A stretch of 64,000 bases of DNA from Microcoleus asticus IPMA8. Its GTDB lineage: Bacteria; Cyanobacteriota; Cyanobacteriia; Cyanobacteriales; Microcoleaceae. Where the stretch lies: positions 20,831 to 84,830 of the forward strand of contig NZ_SRRZ01000013.1 in the NCBI RefSeq assembly GCF_013179805.1. Direction: 5' to 3'. This document shows, piece after piece, positions 51,120-60,057 of this stretch; position 1 is the stretch's first letter, and every line of letters starts with the position of its first letter. The notes under the pieces were generated by a model. That model was not told the DNA's origin and did not search any database. It was given only the letters and a program-made list of their open reading frames with translations. The position numbers and the translations under genes were made by a program.

Positions 51120-54100
51120 ATGTTTGAAAGCGAGTTATTAATTTCGCAGTACAGTCCCAAATTCAATATTGCCCAAATGCCAGTAGAAATAGATGCGACA
51201 TTTGACCACCCCGATATCGGAGGGCTGATGTTTTTAAGCCCGCAGTTTTTCGTTGCATTAATCGCCGGAGTCATTATGGCTTTCGGCTTCCAATTCCTGT
51301 TAACAAATTTCTCGATCGCCGCCAAAATCTCAAATTGGGACGAGGCTTTACCCGACGATGACGATGATGATGAGTCCCAGAATTTAGGAACTAAAATTCG
51401 TAAGACTGAAGGTCTAGTCGGGGGTTGGATTTTAGTCACAGTTAACCTGGCTTTATTTTTGGCTTGTTTTCTGGCAGTCAAACTAACTTCAATTGCCTCG
51501 GTAGACGGAGCGGCAATTATTGGTGTAGTCATTTGGTCGGCGTACTTTTTAACGCTGGTGTGGCTCGGTTCTAGCGCCGTCGGTTCTATGATAGGTTCCT
51601 TGATAAAAACTGCTTTTTCAGGCGTTCAAGGCGTCATGGGTACTGCTGGTGCAGCGATCGGCGGCAAGATGGCCAGCGACCAAATGGTCAACACTGTAGA
51701 GGCATCTGTTGCCGCAGTCCGCCGCGAATTGAGTTCGGCGGTAGACCCGGATAGCATTCGCGAAACACTGCAAGATTATGTGGGTTCTTTGCAGTTACCG
51801 AAACTAGATGTTAAGGAAATTCGCGGTCAATTTGAAAAGTTGCTGGGCGATGCAGATATCAAATCTCTTGCGGGAAGCGACGTTCTGAAGAATGTTAACC
51901 GTCAGACTTTTGTGGATTTGGTGAAAAGTCGCACAGACTTTTCTCAAGAGGAAATAAATCAAATTGCTGACCAACTCGAAGGCGTTTGGAAGCAAACTTT
52001 CGGCAAGCAGCAAGAGCAGAAAGACCCAAATTTAGAGTTGGTTAATTTTCTCAAGTTTGCGGCTCCTGATTTGCTGAAGTCTGACGAACTCAACGCCAAG
52101 CTGTCTCAAATTCTGGAAAGTAGGGAAAACAAATCGGAATCCACCAGCGGCATGAAGCGAGCGATGCAGTTGGGTGTGGAAGCTCTTGTGGGCACTGTTT
52201 TGTCGCGGACGGATTTGTCTGATTTGGATGTTGAAAAAATCTCTGGTCAGTTGCAGCAACTGACAGCCAAAGGGACGGAACAAGCTAAATCTTTGGCTTC
52301 TAAGGCGGGCGAAAAAGTGCCTGCGCTGCCTTTCAATACAGCTAAGGCTGATGTGGAAAACTACTTGCTGAATGCCCAACCTTGGCATCTCAACCGGGAG
52401 ACAATCAAGCAGGAATTTAGGGATGTTATTTACGACCCGGAAGCTTCTCCGGGGGCAGTTTTGCGCCAGTTAGAGCTGTTTAATCCCGATTATTTTGTAG
52501 GGATTCTCAGCCGCCGCGAGGGCTTTGCTCCGGAACAGGTGACGGAAATTGCCGAACAGCTTGAAGGTGTCCGCCAAGAAGTGTTGGAAATTGTGCAAGC
52601 TGCTGCTGGTGAAGAACAGTCTCAAGATTTGCGCAGCCGGATTGAAAATTATTTGCGATCGACCGGCAAGGAGGAATTGAATCCTGAAGGTATCGAGCGG
52701 GATTTCCAAGCGCTTTTGGAAGATCGGGATGCTGGTTTTGAGGCTTTGCGCGATCGCCTCTCCCAGTTTAACCGCGATACTTTGGTGCAGTTGCTCGGTC
52801 AGCGGGAAGATTTCAGTCCAGAGGAAGCCGATCAGTTAATCGGCCGACTCGAAAGTTCGCGCGATCGCGTGATTTCTAGAGCTCAAGAATTGCAAGAGCA
52901 AGCGAAGTCGAAAGCGCAAGAATTGCGGCAAAAGGTAGAAGACTATCTCCGCAATACTAATAAGGAAGAACTCAATCCTGAAGCGATCGAGCGCGAGTTT
53001 CAAACGCTGTTAAACGACCCGGAAGCCGGATTTAAAGCGCTGAGAGAACGCTTGTCTCAATTCGACCGCGATACGCTGGTGCAGTTGCTGTCACAGCGCC
53101 AAGACCTCAGCGAAGAACAGATAAATCAGGCGATCGACCGGATCGAATCTGTGCGCGACAACATTATCCACGCGCCGCAAATAGTGGCAGATAGAGCTAA
53201 GCAACAGTACGAGGAAGTTACTGCAAAAATTGGCGAATACCTGCGGAATACCAACTTGGAAGAACTCGATCCAGAAGGCATCAATCGAGATTTGACCAAA
53301 TTGTTTGAAAATCCGAAAGAGGGTACTTTAGCACTTCGGGAAAGACTTTCTCAGGTCGATCGCGAAACTTTAGTCAAGTTGCTGTCGCAGCGGGAAGATT
53401 TGAGCGAAGAACAGATAAATCGGACGATCGATCGCGTGCAAGATTCGATTCGCAGCATCGTGAAATCGCCCCGCCGCTTGGCATCTCGCGCTCAAAAAAC
53501 AGTCCGGGATTTCCAAGGAAGTTTGGAAAATTACTTGCGGAATACGGACAAGGAAGAACTCAATCCTGATAGCATCAAACGCGACTTGCAGTTGCTGTTT
53601 AGCGAGCCGGGAATGGGGATGCAAAGTTTGGGCGATCGCCTGAAGCACTTCGATCGATCGACTCTGGTAGCATTGCTGTCGCAGCGGGAAGACATCTCGG
53701 AAGAGGAAGCTAACAGAATTGCCGACCAAATTGAATCTGTCCGCAACCAAATTGTGGAACAAGTTCAAATCGTTCAGGACAAGTTTCAGTCAGCAATTGA
53801 CGGTATTTTCGCGAAAATTCGGGATTACCTCAATTCGCTCGATCGACCAGAGCTCAACTACGAAGGCATCAGGCGGGACTTGCGCAAAGTGTTTGATGAC
53901 CCGCAGGCAGGATTTGACGCGATTAAAGAGCGTTTAGGTGAGTTCGATCGCGGTACTTTAGTTGCCCTGCTGAGTTCTCGTTCCGATATATCCGAGACTG
54001 ACGCTCACCGAATTGTTGACCAAATGGAAGGAGCACGGGACAGCGTTTTATTGCGTTCGGAACGCCTGCAAAATGAAGCCAAAAAACGCATTAAACAGCT

Positions 54101-54251
54101 CAAGAACAAGACCAAGCAGCAAGCAGAAGATGCGCGCGAAGCCGCCGCAACTGCTGCTTGGTGGCTGTTTGGTACGGCTCTGACTTCTGTGGTTGTTTCC
54201 GCTTTGGCTGGAGCAATAGCAGTTGGCGGGATTTCGGGTTTGTTTAGCTAG
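51120..54251 (+). CDS. Large unknown membrane protein with ~100-residue repeats
   Basis: 1043 residues, strong GGAGG before ATG. Residues ~38-190 contain about four membrane helices with an acidic loop (PDDDDDDES) between them. Residues ~280-1000 are cytoplasmic or lumenal-facing repeats: six clear copies (~405-985), each starting Tyr-Leu-Arg-x-Thr-x-Lys-Glu-Glu-Leu-x-Pro and ending Phe-Asp-Arg-x-Thr-Leu-Val-x-Leu-Leu-Ser-Gln-Arg-x-Asp-Leu-Ser-Glu-Glu. Two weaker copies come before them. Each copy looks like a small bundle of helices plus a coiled link of ~25 residues. A final membrane helix lies at ~1010-1040. I do not know its function; a filament or scaffold spanning from the membrane is plausible. 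Confidence 0.85.
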   Translation: MFESELLISQYSPKFNIAQMPVEIDATFDHPDIGGLMFLSPQFFVALIAGVIMAFGFQFLLTNFSIAAKISNWDEALPDDDDDDESQNLGTKIRKTEGLVGGWILVTVNLALFLACFLAVKLTSIASVDGAAIIGVVIWSAYFLTLVWLGSSAVGSMIGSLIKTAFSGVQGVMGTAGAAIGGKMASDQMVNTVEASVAAVRRELSSAVDPDSIRETLQDYVGSLQLPKLDVKEIRGQFEKLLGDADIKSLAGSDVLKNVNRQTFVDLVKSRTDFSQEEINQIADQLEGVWKQTFGKQQEQKDPNLELVNFLKFAAPDLLKSDELNAKLSQILESRENKSESTSGMKRAMQLGVEALVGTVLSRTDLSDLDVEKISGQLQQLTAKGTEQAKSLASKAGEKVPALPFNTAKADVENYLLNAQPWHLNRETIKQEFRDVIYDPEASPGAVLRQLELFNPDYFVGILSRREGFAPEQVTEIAEQLEGVRQEVLEIVQAAAGEEQSQDLRSRIENYLRSTGKEELNPEGIERDFQALLEDRDAGFEALRDRLSQFNRDTLVQLLGQREDFSPEEADQLIGRLESSRDRVISRAQELQEQAKSKAQELRQKVEDYLRNTNKEELNPEAIEREFQTLLNDPEAGFKALRERLSQFDRDTLVQLLSQRQDLSEEQINQAIDRIESVRDNIIHAPQIVADRAKQQYEEVTAKIGEYLRNTNLEELDPEGINRDLTKLFENPKEGTLALRERLSQVDRETLVKLLSQREDLSEEQINRTIDRVQDSIRSIVKSPRRLASRAQKTVRDFQGSLENYLRNTDKEELNPDSIKRDLQLLFSEPGMGMQSLGDRLKHFDRSTLVALLSQREDISEEEANRIADQIESVRNQIVEQVQIVQDKFQSAIDGIFAKIRDYLNSLDRPELNYEGIRRDLRKVFDDPQAGFDAIKERLGEFDRGTLVALLSSRSDISETDAHRIVDQMEGARDSVLLRSERLQNEAKKRIKQLKNKTKQQAEDAREAAATAAWWLFGTALTSVVVSALAGAIAVGGISGLFS

Positions 54252-54287
54252 ATTTTCAACGAGTTTGAAATAAAATTCTCCTGATTC

Positions 54288-54315
54288 TAGGCTGGCTGTT
54301 TGCCAGCCTATTTTC
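54288..54315 (+). terminator. Terminator after repeat-protein gene
   Basis: TAGGCTGGC pairs with GCCAGCCTA across TGTTT, followed by TTTTC. It lies 36 bases after the stop, between two convergent genes. Confidence 0.8.
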
Positions 54316-54337
54316 TTGGGAATAATATCAGAGTCCT

Positions 54338-54925
54338 TCAGGATTCTATAGTTGGCGGAAACACTCTCGATAAATCGAGCGCCAAGTCGTGAAAATAAGG
54401 CAGATTAACAGACTCGTTGGGCAGAAAAATCAGCGTCCTGCGATAACCAAATTGGCCAGGGGCATTCTGATAGGGCTCGCTGTAACATTCCAAGCAAGTT
54501 TGTGATAAATTAAATATCCAATAGTTAGAGATTCCGGCTTCAGCATAAAGGGGGAGCTTAACCTGTTTGTCGTAACTCAAAGAAGAATCTGCAATCTCAA
54601 TCAGCAACAGTATATCCCCTGGACAGGGGTGAGAGGATAGATAGTCGTCAGGGCGATTTTGTACGAGCGAAAAATCAGGTTCAGGTTCGCTGTTTGTCGG
54701 TAAAACGATGGGAGATTGACACTGTAAAGTTGCCCGCTCTGCTACTATGGCGCTTAATTCCCGCAATAATCTTCTCAGACAGGTTTCGTGAGCGGTACCT
54801 TTAGCTGCCATTTTCACAAGTTCTCCATTAATTAACTCAACTCGATCGTCTTCACCAAAAAACCCCAGTTCTGTCAGGCGGTGATATTCCGCTATGGTGA
54901 AGCGTTTTGCAGTTGCGATCGACAT
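54338..54925 (-). CDS. Uma2-family protein (DUF820, restriction-endonuclease-like)
   Basis: 195 residues. The family pattern is complete: FTIAEYHRLTELGFFGEDDRVELINGELV at the start (with Glu of the PD-(D/E)xK fold), PEPDFSLVQ with the core Asp, DILLLIEIADSS with the Glu-x-Ala/Lys and KLPLYAEAGISNYWIFNL. DUF820 genes are multicopy in cyanobacteria and have a nuclease fold, but a biological substrate is not established. I take the ATG with GAGGTG 7 bases upstream in preference to the GTG three codons earlier. Confidence 0.88.
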   Translation of the reverse strand: MSIATAKRFTIAEYHRLTELGFFGEDDRVELINGELVKMAAKGTAHETCLRRLLRELSAIVAERATLQCQSPIVLPTNSEPEPDFSLVQNRPDDYLSSHPCPGDILLLIEIADSSLSYDKQVKLPLYAEAGISNYWIFNLSQTCLECYSEPYQNAPGQFGYRRTLIFLPNESVNLPYFHDLALDLSRVFPPTIES

Positions 54926-55212
54926 AACAGCCACCTCAATACAGGTCTGTTGCGATTATAGGCGATCGTCGATCGGCTAAACAATGCTAATCAGGAGTAC
55001 AGCTCACAACAATCTTGTCAAATTTGCCTCATCCTTTGGTTGCAAATTTTCCCTATTTTGGTGAATTTACTTCACGAACTTATGTTGGGAAGCATCTCTG
55101 TCTTAAGCAAGATTCTAGCGTCACTATTTATTAGATACTTTAATTAAGTAGCAAACAAAAGTTTTCTCACAAATAAGAAAACTGAGCAATACATATTATT
55201 TTGGAGGCTTGA

Positions 55213-55689
55213 ATGACATTTACTAGCAGTGCTTACGACCAAGGAAAAGCAGATATTAAGCAGTTAAGTGTAGACGACCAATTAGGTTTGCTGTGGTTTG
55301 TTTACACCCAAATGGGCAAATCAATAACGCCAGCGGCTCCCGGTGCTTCCGGTTCTGACATCGCTCAGGGTCTGTTCGATCAAGTCAAGCCGCTGCCCCA
55401 CCAAGAACAACTACAAGTAATGCGCGACATTGCCTCAAATGCCAATACTGAAATCAGCCGGATGTACGGCTCAATGAGTCCTGAAACCAAGCTGGCTTTT
55501 TGGTATTTTCTAGCAGTAGGAATGGACGAAGGAACTATTATTCCTGTGCCTTCGGACTATCAACTTCCCGAAGCAGGACAAGCTTTACTAGGAAAGATTG
55601 AGGGCATGGACTTCCAGCAGCAAATTGATTTTCTTCGCGGTACAATTTTAGAAATGGGTGCTGAAGCCGCTCCGGGGGCTGGCATTTAA
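55213..55689 (+). CDS. Helical carotenoid protein (OCP N-terminal domain only)
   Basis: 158 residues, all in the all-helical carotenoid domain of orange carotenoid protein; no C-terminal NTF2-like domain follows. Key carotenoid contacts match OCP: Trp28 and Tyr31 (LLWFVYTQMG, OCP Trp41/Tyr44) and Trp97 (LAFWYFLAVGMDEG, OCP Trp110); the Arg of FLRGTILEMG is kept. Such HCPs quench singlet oxygen and some quench phycobilisomes. No partner (CTDH), no carotenoid ketolase and no FRP gene lies nearby. GGAGG precedes ATG, and a short hairpin (AGTTTTCT / AGAAAACT, 55160-55183) lies 20 bases before it in a long A/T-rich leader. Confidence 0.92.
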   Translation: MTFTSSAYDQGKADIKQLSVDDQLGLLWFVYTQMGKSITPAAPGASGSDIAQGLFDQVKPLPHQEQLQVMRDIASNANTEISRMYGSMSPETKLAFWYFLAVGMDEGTIIPVPSDYQLPEAGQALLGKIEGMDFQQQIDFLRGTILEMGAEAAPGAGI

Positions 55690-55723
55690 AAAGATTAGTA
55701 ATTACTCAGCGAATTAATTGCCC

Positions 55724-55763
55724 GCAACCCCGGTTAATTTATGATTAAATTAGCTGGGGTTGC
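55724..55763 (+). terminator. Stem-loop after HCP gene
   Basis: GCAACCCC pairs with GGGGTTGC across an A/T-rich 24-base loop that can itself pair (TTAATTTA / TAAATTA). There is no T-run, so it may be a transcript-stabilising structure rather than a true terminator. Confidence 0.5.
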
Positions 55764-55950
55764 TCAATCTAGCAGCCGTGGACGCATTTCAACGTAATGC
55801 TGTCATTCACAGGCGTTGCAAAGCATCTCTATAAAACTTAATGCCTGACCGAAAGCATCCAGGATACAAGCCCCCGGATTCATCCGTCCAGAAATAAAAA
55901 ACCTGTATCCGATAAAGGAGCCCCCGAATTTATCCGTGGGTCAATGCTTC

Positions 55951-55984
55951 AATCTAAAATCTAAAATCTAAAATCTAAAATCGA
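55951..55984. repeat. TTTTAGA heptamer array (copy 3)
   Basis: Four to five units read as TCTAAAA on the plus strand, seven bases before the 3' end of the VOC gene on the minus strand. Confidence 0.9.
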
Positions 55985-55990
55985 TTGACC

Positions 55991-56422
55991 TCATAACTTT
56001 GCCTGCGCTAATAAGTCTTCTAACAGGGAGCTAACTTCCTGACCGTAGGAAATTTCCAGCGTATGACCGTCCGGGTCTTGGAGATAAGCCCAGTAACCGA
56101 CAGGAGGTTCCGAGTCATTAGGGCCGTTCAATAAAAGCCCTTCTGACTCAGCTTCACTGCAAAGGCGATCGACTTTTTCACGAGTTTCGCAGGCGACGCC
56201 GAGATGGGAATGTGGTAAAAGTTTGCCATCCACTAATGGTGCTTTAATTAGCACAATGACGAACGGTCGAATTAAATCACAAATCCAAGCAACATCTAAT
56301 GATTTAATTGGATCTACACGGCGGTGAACCACTTTGAGGCTAGCGTACTTCGCGTAAAACGAGATGCTTTTGTCTACATCACTAACAGAAAGTGCAATGT
56401 GGGTAAAACCAATATCGCTCAT
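55991..56422 (-). CDS. VOC-superfamily protein
   Basis: 143 residues with the paired beta-alpha-beta modules of the vicinal oxygen chelate fold. First His in FTHIALSVSDVDKSI, second in PHSHLGVACETREKV, and Glu in DGHTLEISYGQE give a 2-His-1-Glu type metal site. Candidates are dioxygenases, glyoxalase-like or resistance proteins; I cannot choose. The gene lies 37 bases downstream of the acetoacetate decarboxylase-like gene on the same strand, so they probably form an operon. GAGG precedes the ATG. Confidence 0.85.
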   Translation of the reverse strand: MSDIGFTHIALSVSDVDKSISFYAKYASLKVVHRRVDPIKSLDVAWICDLIRPFVIVLIKAPLVDGKLLPHSHLGVACETREKVDRLCSEAESEGLLLNGPNDSEPPVGYWAYLQDPDGHTLEISYGQEVSSLLEDLLAQAKL

Positions 56423-56459
56423 TTGAAGTTTCCTCCTATAATGTACGCAAATTTTACCG

Positions 56460-57134
56460 CTAATAACTGAATTCAGCAGCTCTGTTCCCCACTATTTGCG
56501 GCACACCTGCGGTAAAACGCATATCTTCGCAGCCCAAAGTTAGCAAGGGCTGACCTAAGTTTAAACTGGCAAAAGGACTTTCTTCTGCCACTTCTAACTG
56601 GCCTCTAATCAAGCCGATTCTAGATTTAAATTCTCCTTTAAACAACAGCAAATTGCTGCGGTTCGCGCTGAAAACCTTACCGCTGAAAGGCAGCGGTAAG
56701 GCTAAAGTTTGCTTACTGTAATTAAGACTGCACAGTTGACGGTTTTCTTGGCGAACTGTGACGCGGTAGCCTAGGGGTGCTGCCTTTACCGAATCGCTGC
56801 CTTCCCAACTAAATGTAGCTAATTCTTTAGGAAGTCCCCAAATTTCGCGCCCGCCTGCTACCGAGTTAGGATTGTCTACGTAGATGTGCGAAATCCAAGC
56901 GCCCCATTTTCCGGCATAATTGGCGATCGCGCTAACTACAATTAACTCATTGTACTCCATTACCGAACCCAACCCGTAGGACGATATATAAATGCCACCT
57001 AGGGTTTTTCCGGGCAATAAAGAGACAATTTCTAACTCAGAGGGAACCAAGGGGCGCACTCGTGCCACATCTACCAATTGTAAAGTCTGAACAGCATAAC
57101 CTTGCAGATTCCAAGGTGCAGGTGGGTATACCAT
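56460..57134 (-). CDS. Acetoacetate decarboxylase-family protein
   Basis: 224 residues of the ADC-like beta-barrel family: YPPAPWNLQGYAVQTLQLVD, SYGLGSVMEYNELIVVSAI and GGREIWGLPKELATFSW (where ADC carries its catalytic Lys; the Lys of LPKEL is a candidate Schiff-base residue). True decarboxylation of acetoacetate is not certain, because many family members act on other keto acids or bind ligands. It leads a likely two-gene operon with the VOC protein, suggesting a small detoxification or cleavage pathway. No obvious ribosome site. Confidence 0.82.
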   Translation of the reverse strand: MVYPPAPWNLQGYAVQTLQLVDVARVRPLVPSELEIVSLLPGKTLGGIYISSYGLGSVMEYNELIVVSAIANYAGKWGAWISHIYVDNPNSVAGGREIWGLPKELATFSWEGSDSVKAAPLGYRVTVRQENRQLCSLNYSKQTLALPLPFSGKVFSANRSNLLLFKGEFKSRIGLIRGQLEVAEESPFASLNLGQPLLTLGCEDMRFTAGVPQIVGNRAAEFSY

Positions 57135-57299
57135 TTTTACTGATTAAATGTCTGAGATTTTATCTTTATTTTAGCTTAGCGTATCAAAAAGCAACAATTT
57201 TTGGTATTTTTTCACAAGTTGTTAGTAATTTATTTATTTAAACAAATTAATATGTGAGGATAAATTTGATGAATAATTGACGTGGGTTATCTGTTGTAT

Positions 57300-57362
57300 G
57301 GGGGCGGGTTTAGTAAAATTGTTAGTGAAAATTAGATATTATTCGTAAAACCCGCCCCTACA
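57300..57362. repeat. GGGGCGGGTTTAG palindromic repeat (copy B)
   Basis: GGGGGCGGGTTTAGTAAAAT pairs with AAAACCCGCCCCTACA around ~30 bases, between the ADC-like gene and the SLH gene. Directly beside it (57371-57400) is a GCGTTTATCCGGGTTCATCT block like the one inserted in the oxoprolinase gene. Confidence 0.75.
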
Positions 57363-57412
57363 GATCTTATCAGCGTTTATCCGGGTTCATCTGCGGTTAA
57401 AAATCGGCCAAT

Positions 57413-58894
57413 CTACTTACTAGCATAACCCGTACTTACCAAAAACTCCCGCAGCTTCCCAAAGAATTGAGTGCGATCGCGCCCTTGATAAACTCTCTCC
57501 AACAACTGCCAACCTTCCGCCTCCTGGCCCATGACATACTTGTTCCCCATGAAGGCCGCCAGAATCCCTTTCACCTCCCCATTTTCACTCAGACGCTTGT
57601 TAGATTCCAGCCAAAGCTCAGCAGAATTCGTGTATACTTCCACCGGATACTGTTTGCTAACATCTTGCATTTTTCCGGCGCGGTACTGCCAAACTTGCAG
57701 CGGGAAGCGAGAATCAGCATAATTTGTAAAAGCCTCCGCAAATCGCCCGTCCTGACTCTTGAACTCTGGAATATCATTTTTGCCAAAATCGACAATTTCG
57801 TAACTCAAATTGCCCCAGAAATGCTTGATATGACTGTATTTGTTAGCGCCGGAATCGTAGCGGTAAATAAACGAATAATTGCAGCAGCGGACGCCGCTTT
57901 TGATTGACACTAAATCTGCTAGCACTTCCGGTTCCTTGTCGCCGTCCAAATCGCGAATTCGCAGCGATAACAAACGTCCTTCTGATATCTCTTCGCTGGC
58001 TCTTTGGTCAGGATTATCTACTAGAGAACGAGTCGGAATCAGCACTGGTTCTTCCAATAAATTTTTACCGTCGCGGATAATTTTGATGCGGAGATTTTTA
58101 GCATTTTCTGCTTCTTTTACGAAAGAAACTTCCGCCCGAACTTTCCCCGCTTCCGAGATTTCTGTTGTTCTCGGCGGGCCGATATTCGCCGGAACTTGGG
58201 CAATATATTGAGCAGGAACTAAGGCAGTTTGACCGGGTTTGGCGATCGCTTGACAGAAAAAAGTTGCGACTTCGGCGCGAGTAGCGTTGCGAGTAGGTTC
58301 TAGCTGTTTAACAGCGGGATAATTCACCACAAGTTGTTTTTCTGTGGCGGCGGCGATCGCACTTCTGGCCAGTTCGGGAATATCCCGCGCATCTTCAAAC
58401 GTCGCATCCAAAATCTCAGCCGCCGACGCCGTAGGTGTATATTTCAAGCCGCTAGTTAAAGCTACCAAAGCCTGCCAGCGGGTAATATTCAAAGTGGGGT
58501 TAAAGATACTGCCACTGTATCCAGACATAAAACCCGTCTGATAAGCTTCTCGAATTGCTTTAAAACCCCAGTAATTTGTAGGAATATCTGCAAAGTCGAT
58601 CGGAGCGCGGACGGTTTTGGCATCCGGAAAAGCCATGCGAACCATCGCCGCAAACTCAGCGCGGCTGACGGGGCGATTCGGGCGAAAAGTGCCGTCTTCG
58701 TAGTAGCCACTGATGATTTTTTTCTGCGCTAACTCCTCTATGCAAGCTTGCGCCCAATGGTCGTTAACATCCTTAAATTTGGCTTGAGCAAATGCCGGCG
58801 CTACATTCAGACCCGGAAACATTAAATTCCCGATGATTATCCCCAGGGCTACCACTAAAGCCATGATAGCTTGCCATCTGTGCGATCGAATCAT
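57413..58894 (-). CDS. SLH-domain envelope protein
   Basis: 493 residues with a signal peptide (to about residue 37, ...NVAPAFAQA). Three SLH modules follow (~38-215): FKDVNDHWAQACIEELAQKK ... FRPNRPVSRAEFAAMV, then FADIPTNYWGFKAI ... ITRWQALVAL, then DIPELARSAIAAATEKQ ... ATRAEVATFFCQAI. The remaining ~270 residues are a beta-rich region of unknown fold (LRDLDGDKEPEVLADLVS with a calcium-like DxDxD; SFIYRYD). SLH modules hold proteins to the peptidoglycan/outer layers. The Asp-rich loop suggests metal binding. It is a single gene. Confidence 0.88.
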   Translation of the reverse strand: MIRSHRWQAIMALVVALGIIIGNLMFPGLNVAPAFAQAKFKDVNDHWAQACIEELAQKKIISGYYEDGTFRPNRPVSRAEFAAMVRMAFPDAKTVRAPIDFADIPTNYWGFKAIREAYQTGFMSGYSGSIFNPTLNITRWQALVALTSGLKYTPTASAAEILDATFEDARDIPELARSAIAAATEKQLVVNYPAVKQLEPTRNATRAEVATFFCQAIAKPGQTALVPAQYIAQVPANIGPPRTTEISEAGKVRAEVSFVKEAENAKNLRIKIIRDGKNLLEEPVLIPTRSLVDNPDQRASEEISEGRLLSLRIRDLDGDKEPEVLADLVSIKSGVRCCNYSFIYRYDSGANKYSHIKHFWGNLSYEIVDFGKNDIPEFKSQDGRFAEAFTNYADSRFPLQVWQYRAGKMQDVSKQYPVEVYTNSAELWLESNKRLSENGEVKGILAAFMGNKYVMGQEAEGWQLLERVYQGRDRTQFFGKLREFLVSTGYASK

Positions 58895-59066
58895 AGAACA
58901 GACTCCTCTACTTACAAATTGGCGATCGAAACTTTCGGAAACTTTCTTCTTTCTTTATATAATATCAGCTAGATTAACTTGATTTAATATCATTTATTAA
59001 AATTTTAGCTACGACTAGGGACACGGCAATGCCATGCCCCTAAATTATCGAGTTGTATAATAAAGC

Positions 59067-60053
59067 TTACTTCGACTCTAAAGTCATCTCCATCGCCATT
59101 TTTGTTGTGATTGTTGATTCTTCTGAGCTGCCAGCATTTTTAGCACTCATTTCGCTATTTGAACTAATAGATACAGTAGAGCGAAAAGGAATTAATCTAT
59201 CCAAGCGCCCTGTAACTTTTCCCCGACCCTGAGAACTAAAAGATTTTAGGGTTAAGGTACTTCCAGCAGGCAGTAGGGGAGAGGTAATATTTTGGGGGTT
59301 TGCTTGCTGCTCTATACTTACATTCATAGAGACAACTCCATCTTGCCAGCTATCCAATTCATAGGTAGCAATGTCATTCACATTCATGCCACTGAAATCA
59401 GAGGAAGAAGAAACGCGCCATTTGGCTCCTTTTCCGACTGCTTCTGCAGGCAGCGGCGAGGCAAGTTGTTCTAGAGATTTAGACATTTGTCCAACCATTT
59501 GTTTGAGGTTGTTGTCAGCTCCTTCGGGCAAAATAATGTCACCTCCTTTATGAAAACCGCGATTGTCCATGATGAAAGAGCCTTTCACTCCGACCATGCT
59601 TTTGAGTGCGGAACGCATGGCATCTCGCGCGGCTGGCGGCATATTTCCAGTATCGCCCGCGATATCTGAGTTAGTATAAGCAAACTCGTAGTGAATATCG
59701 CCGTTGGGAGCGATTTTAGTGACTTTTGTCTCGAAAGTCATCACCGATATTGGAATTTTACCCTCAGGCTCAGACCGACCGGATGCGGATATTTCCACAT
59801 CCATTTTTACGGTCATAACACTTGTTTCTTTGACATCGATAGCTGGCTTCAAACGCAGTTCCTGTCGTGGTTCCACTCCCGGATTTAGCAGTTCCACTTG
59901 CGGGGTTTTCGAGTTGGGACCAGGCGCGGATACGCCAGGGGCTGGCTGCTGCACTACAAGTGGAGCTTCAGCACTGAGGGAAACAGGAGAAAGCTCGATC
60001 GCCCATCCTGCACTCGCCAAACAAAGAGATGTAATAAACAGTGTTTTTTTCAT
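59067..60053 (-). CDS. Secreted protein of unknown function (DUF6263-like)
   Basis: 328 residues with a signal peptide (LFITSLCLASAGWA). A Pro/Ala linker (~30-55) leads to a beta-rich domain (LRLKPAIDVKETSVMTVKMD ... SISSNSEMSAKN), which looks like a lipocalin- or barrel-type fold with alternating hydrophobic residues. I think of DUF6263 but could not confirm. It starts four bases after the stop of the polysaccharide deacetylase gene, so the two are co-expressed and it may act on the cell envelope. Confidence 0.6.
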   Translation of the reverse strand: MKKTLFITSLCLASAGWAIELSPVSLSAEAPLVVQQPAPGVSAPGPNSKTPQVELLNPGVEPRQELRLKPAIDVKETSVMTVKMDVEISASGRSEPEGKIPISVMTFETKVTKIAPNGDIHYEFAYTNSDIAGDTGNMPPAARDAMRSALKSMVGVKGSFIMDNRGFHKGGDIILPEGADNNLKQMVGQMSKSLEQLASPLPAEAVGKGAKWRVSSSSDFSGMNVNDIATYELDSWQDGVVSMNVSIEQQANPQNITSPLLPAGSTLTLKSFSSQGRGKVTGRLDRLIPFRSTVSISSNSEMSAKNAGSSEESTITTKMAMEMTLESK

Positions 60054-60057
60054 TAAC

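Larger units (their letters stand above)
55690..55990. other. 300-base gap: hairpin and heptamer array only
   Basis: Apart from the stem-loop and the heptamer repeat listed separately, the sequence contains stretches of the type CCCCCGGATTCATCCG / CCCGAATTTATCCG, two imperfect copies at about 55875 and 55923. No open frame or RNA gene was seen. Confidence 0.5.
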
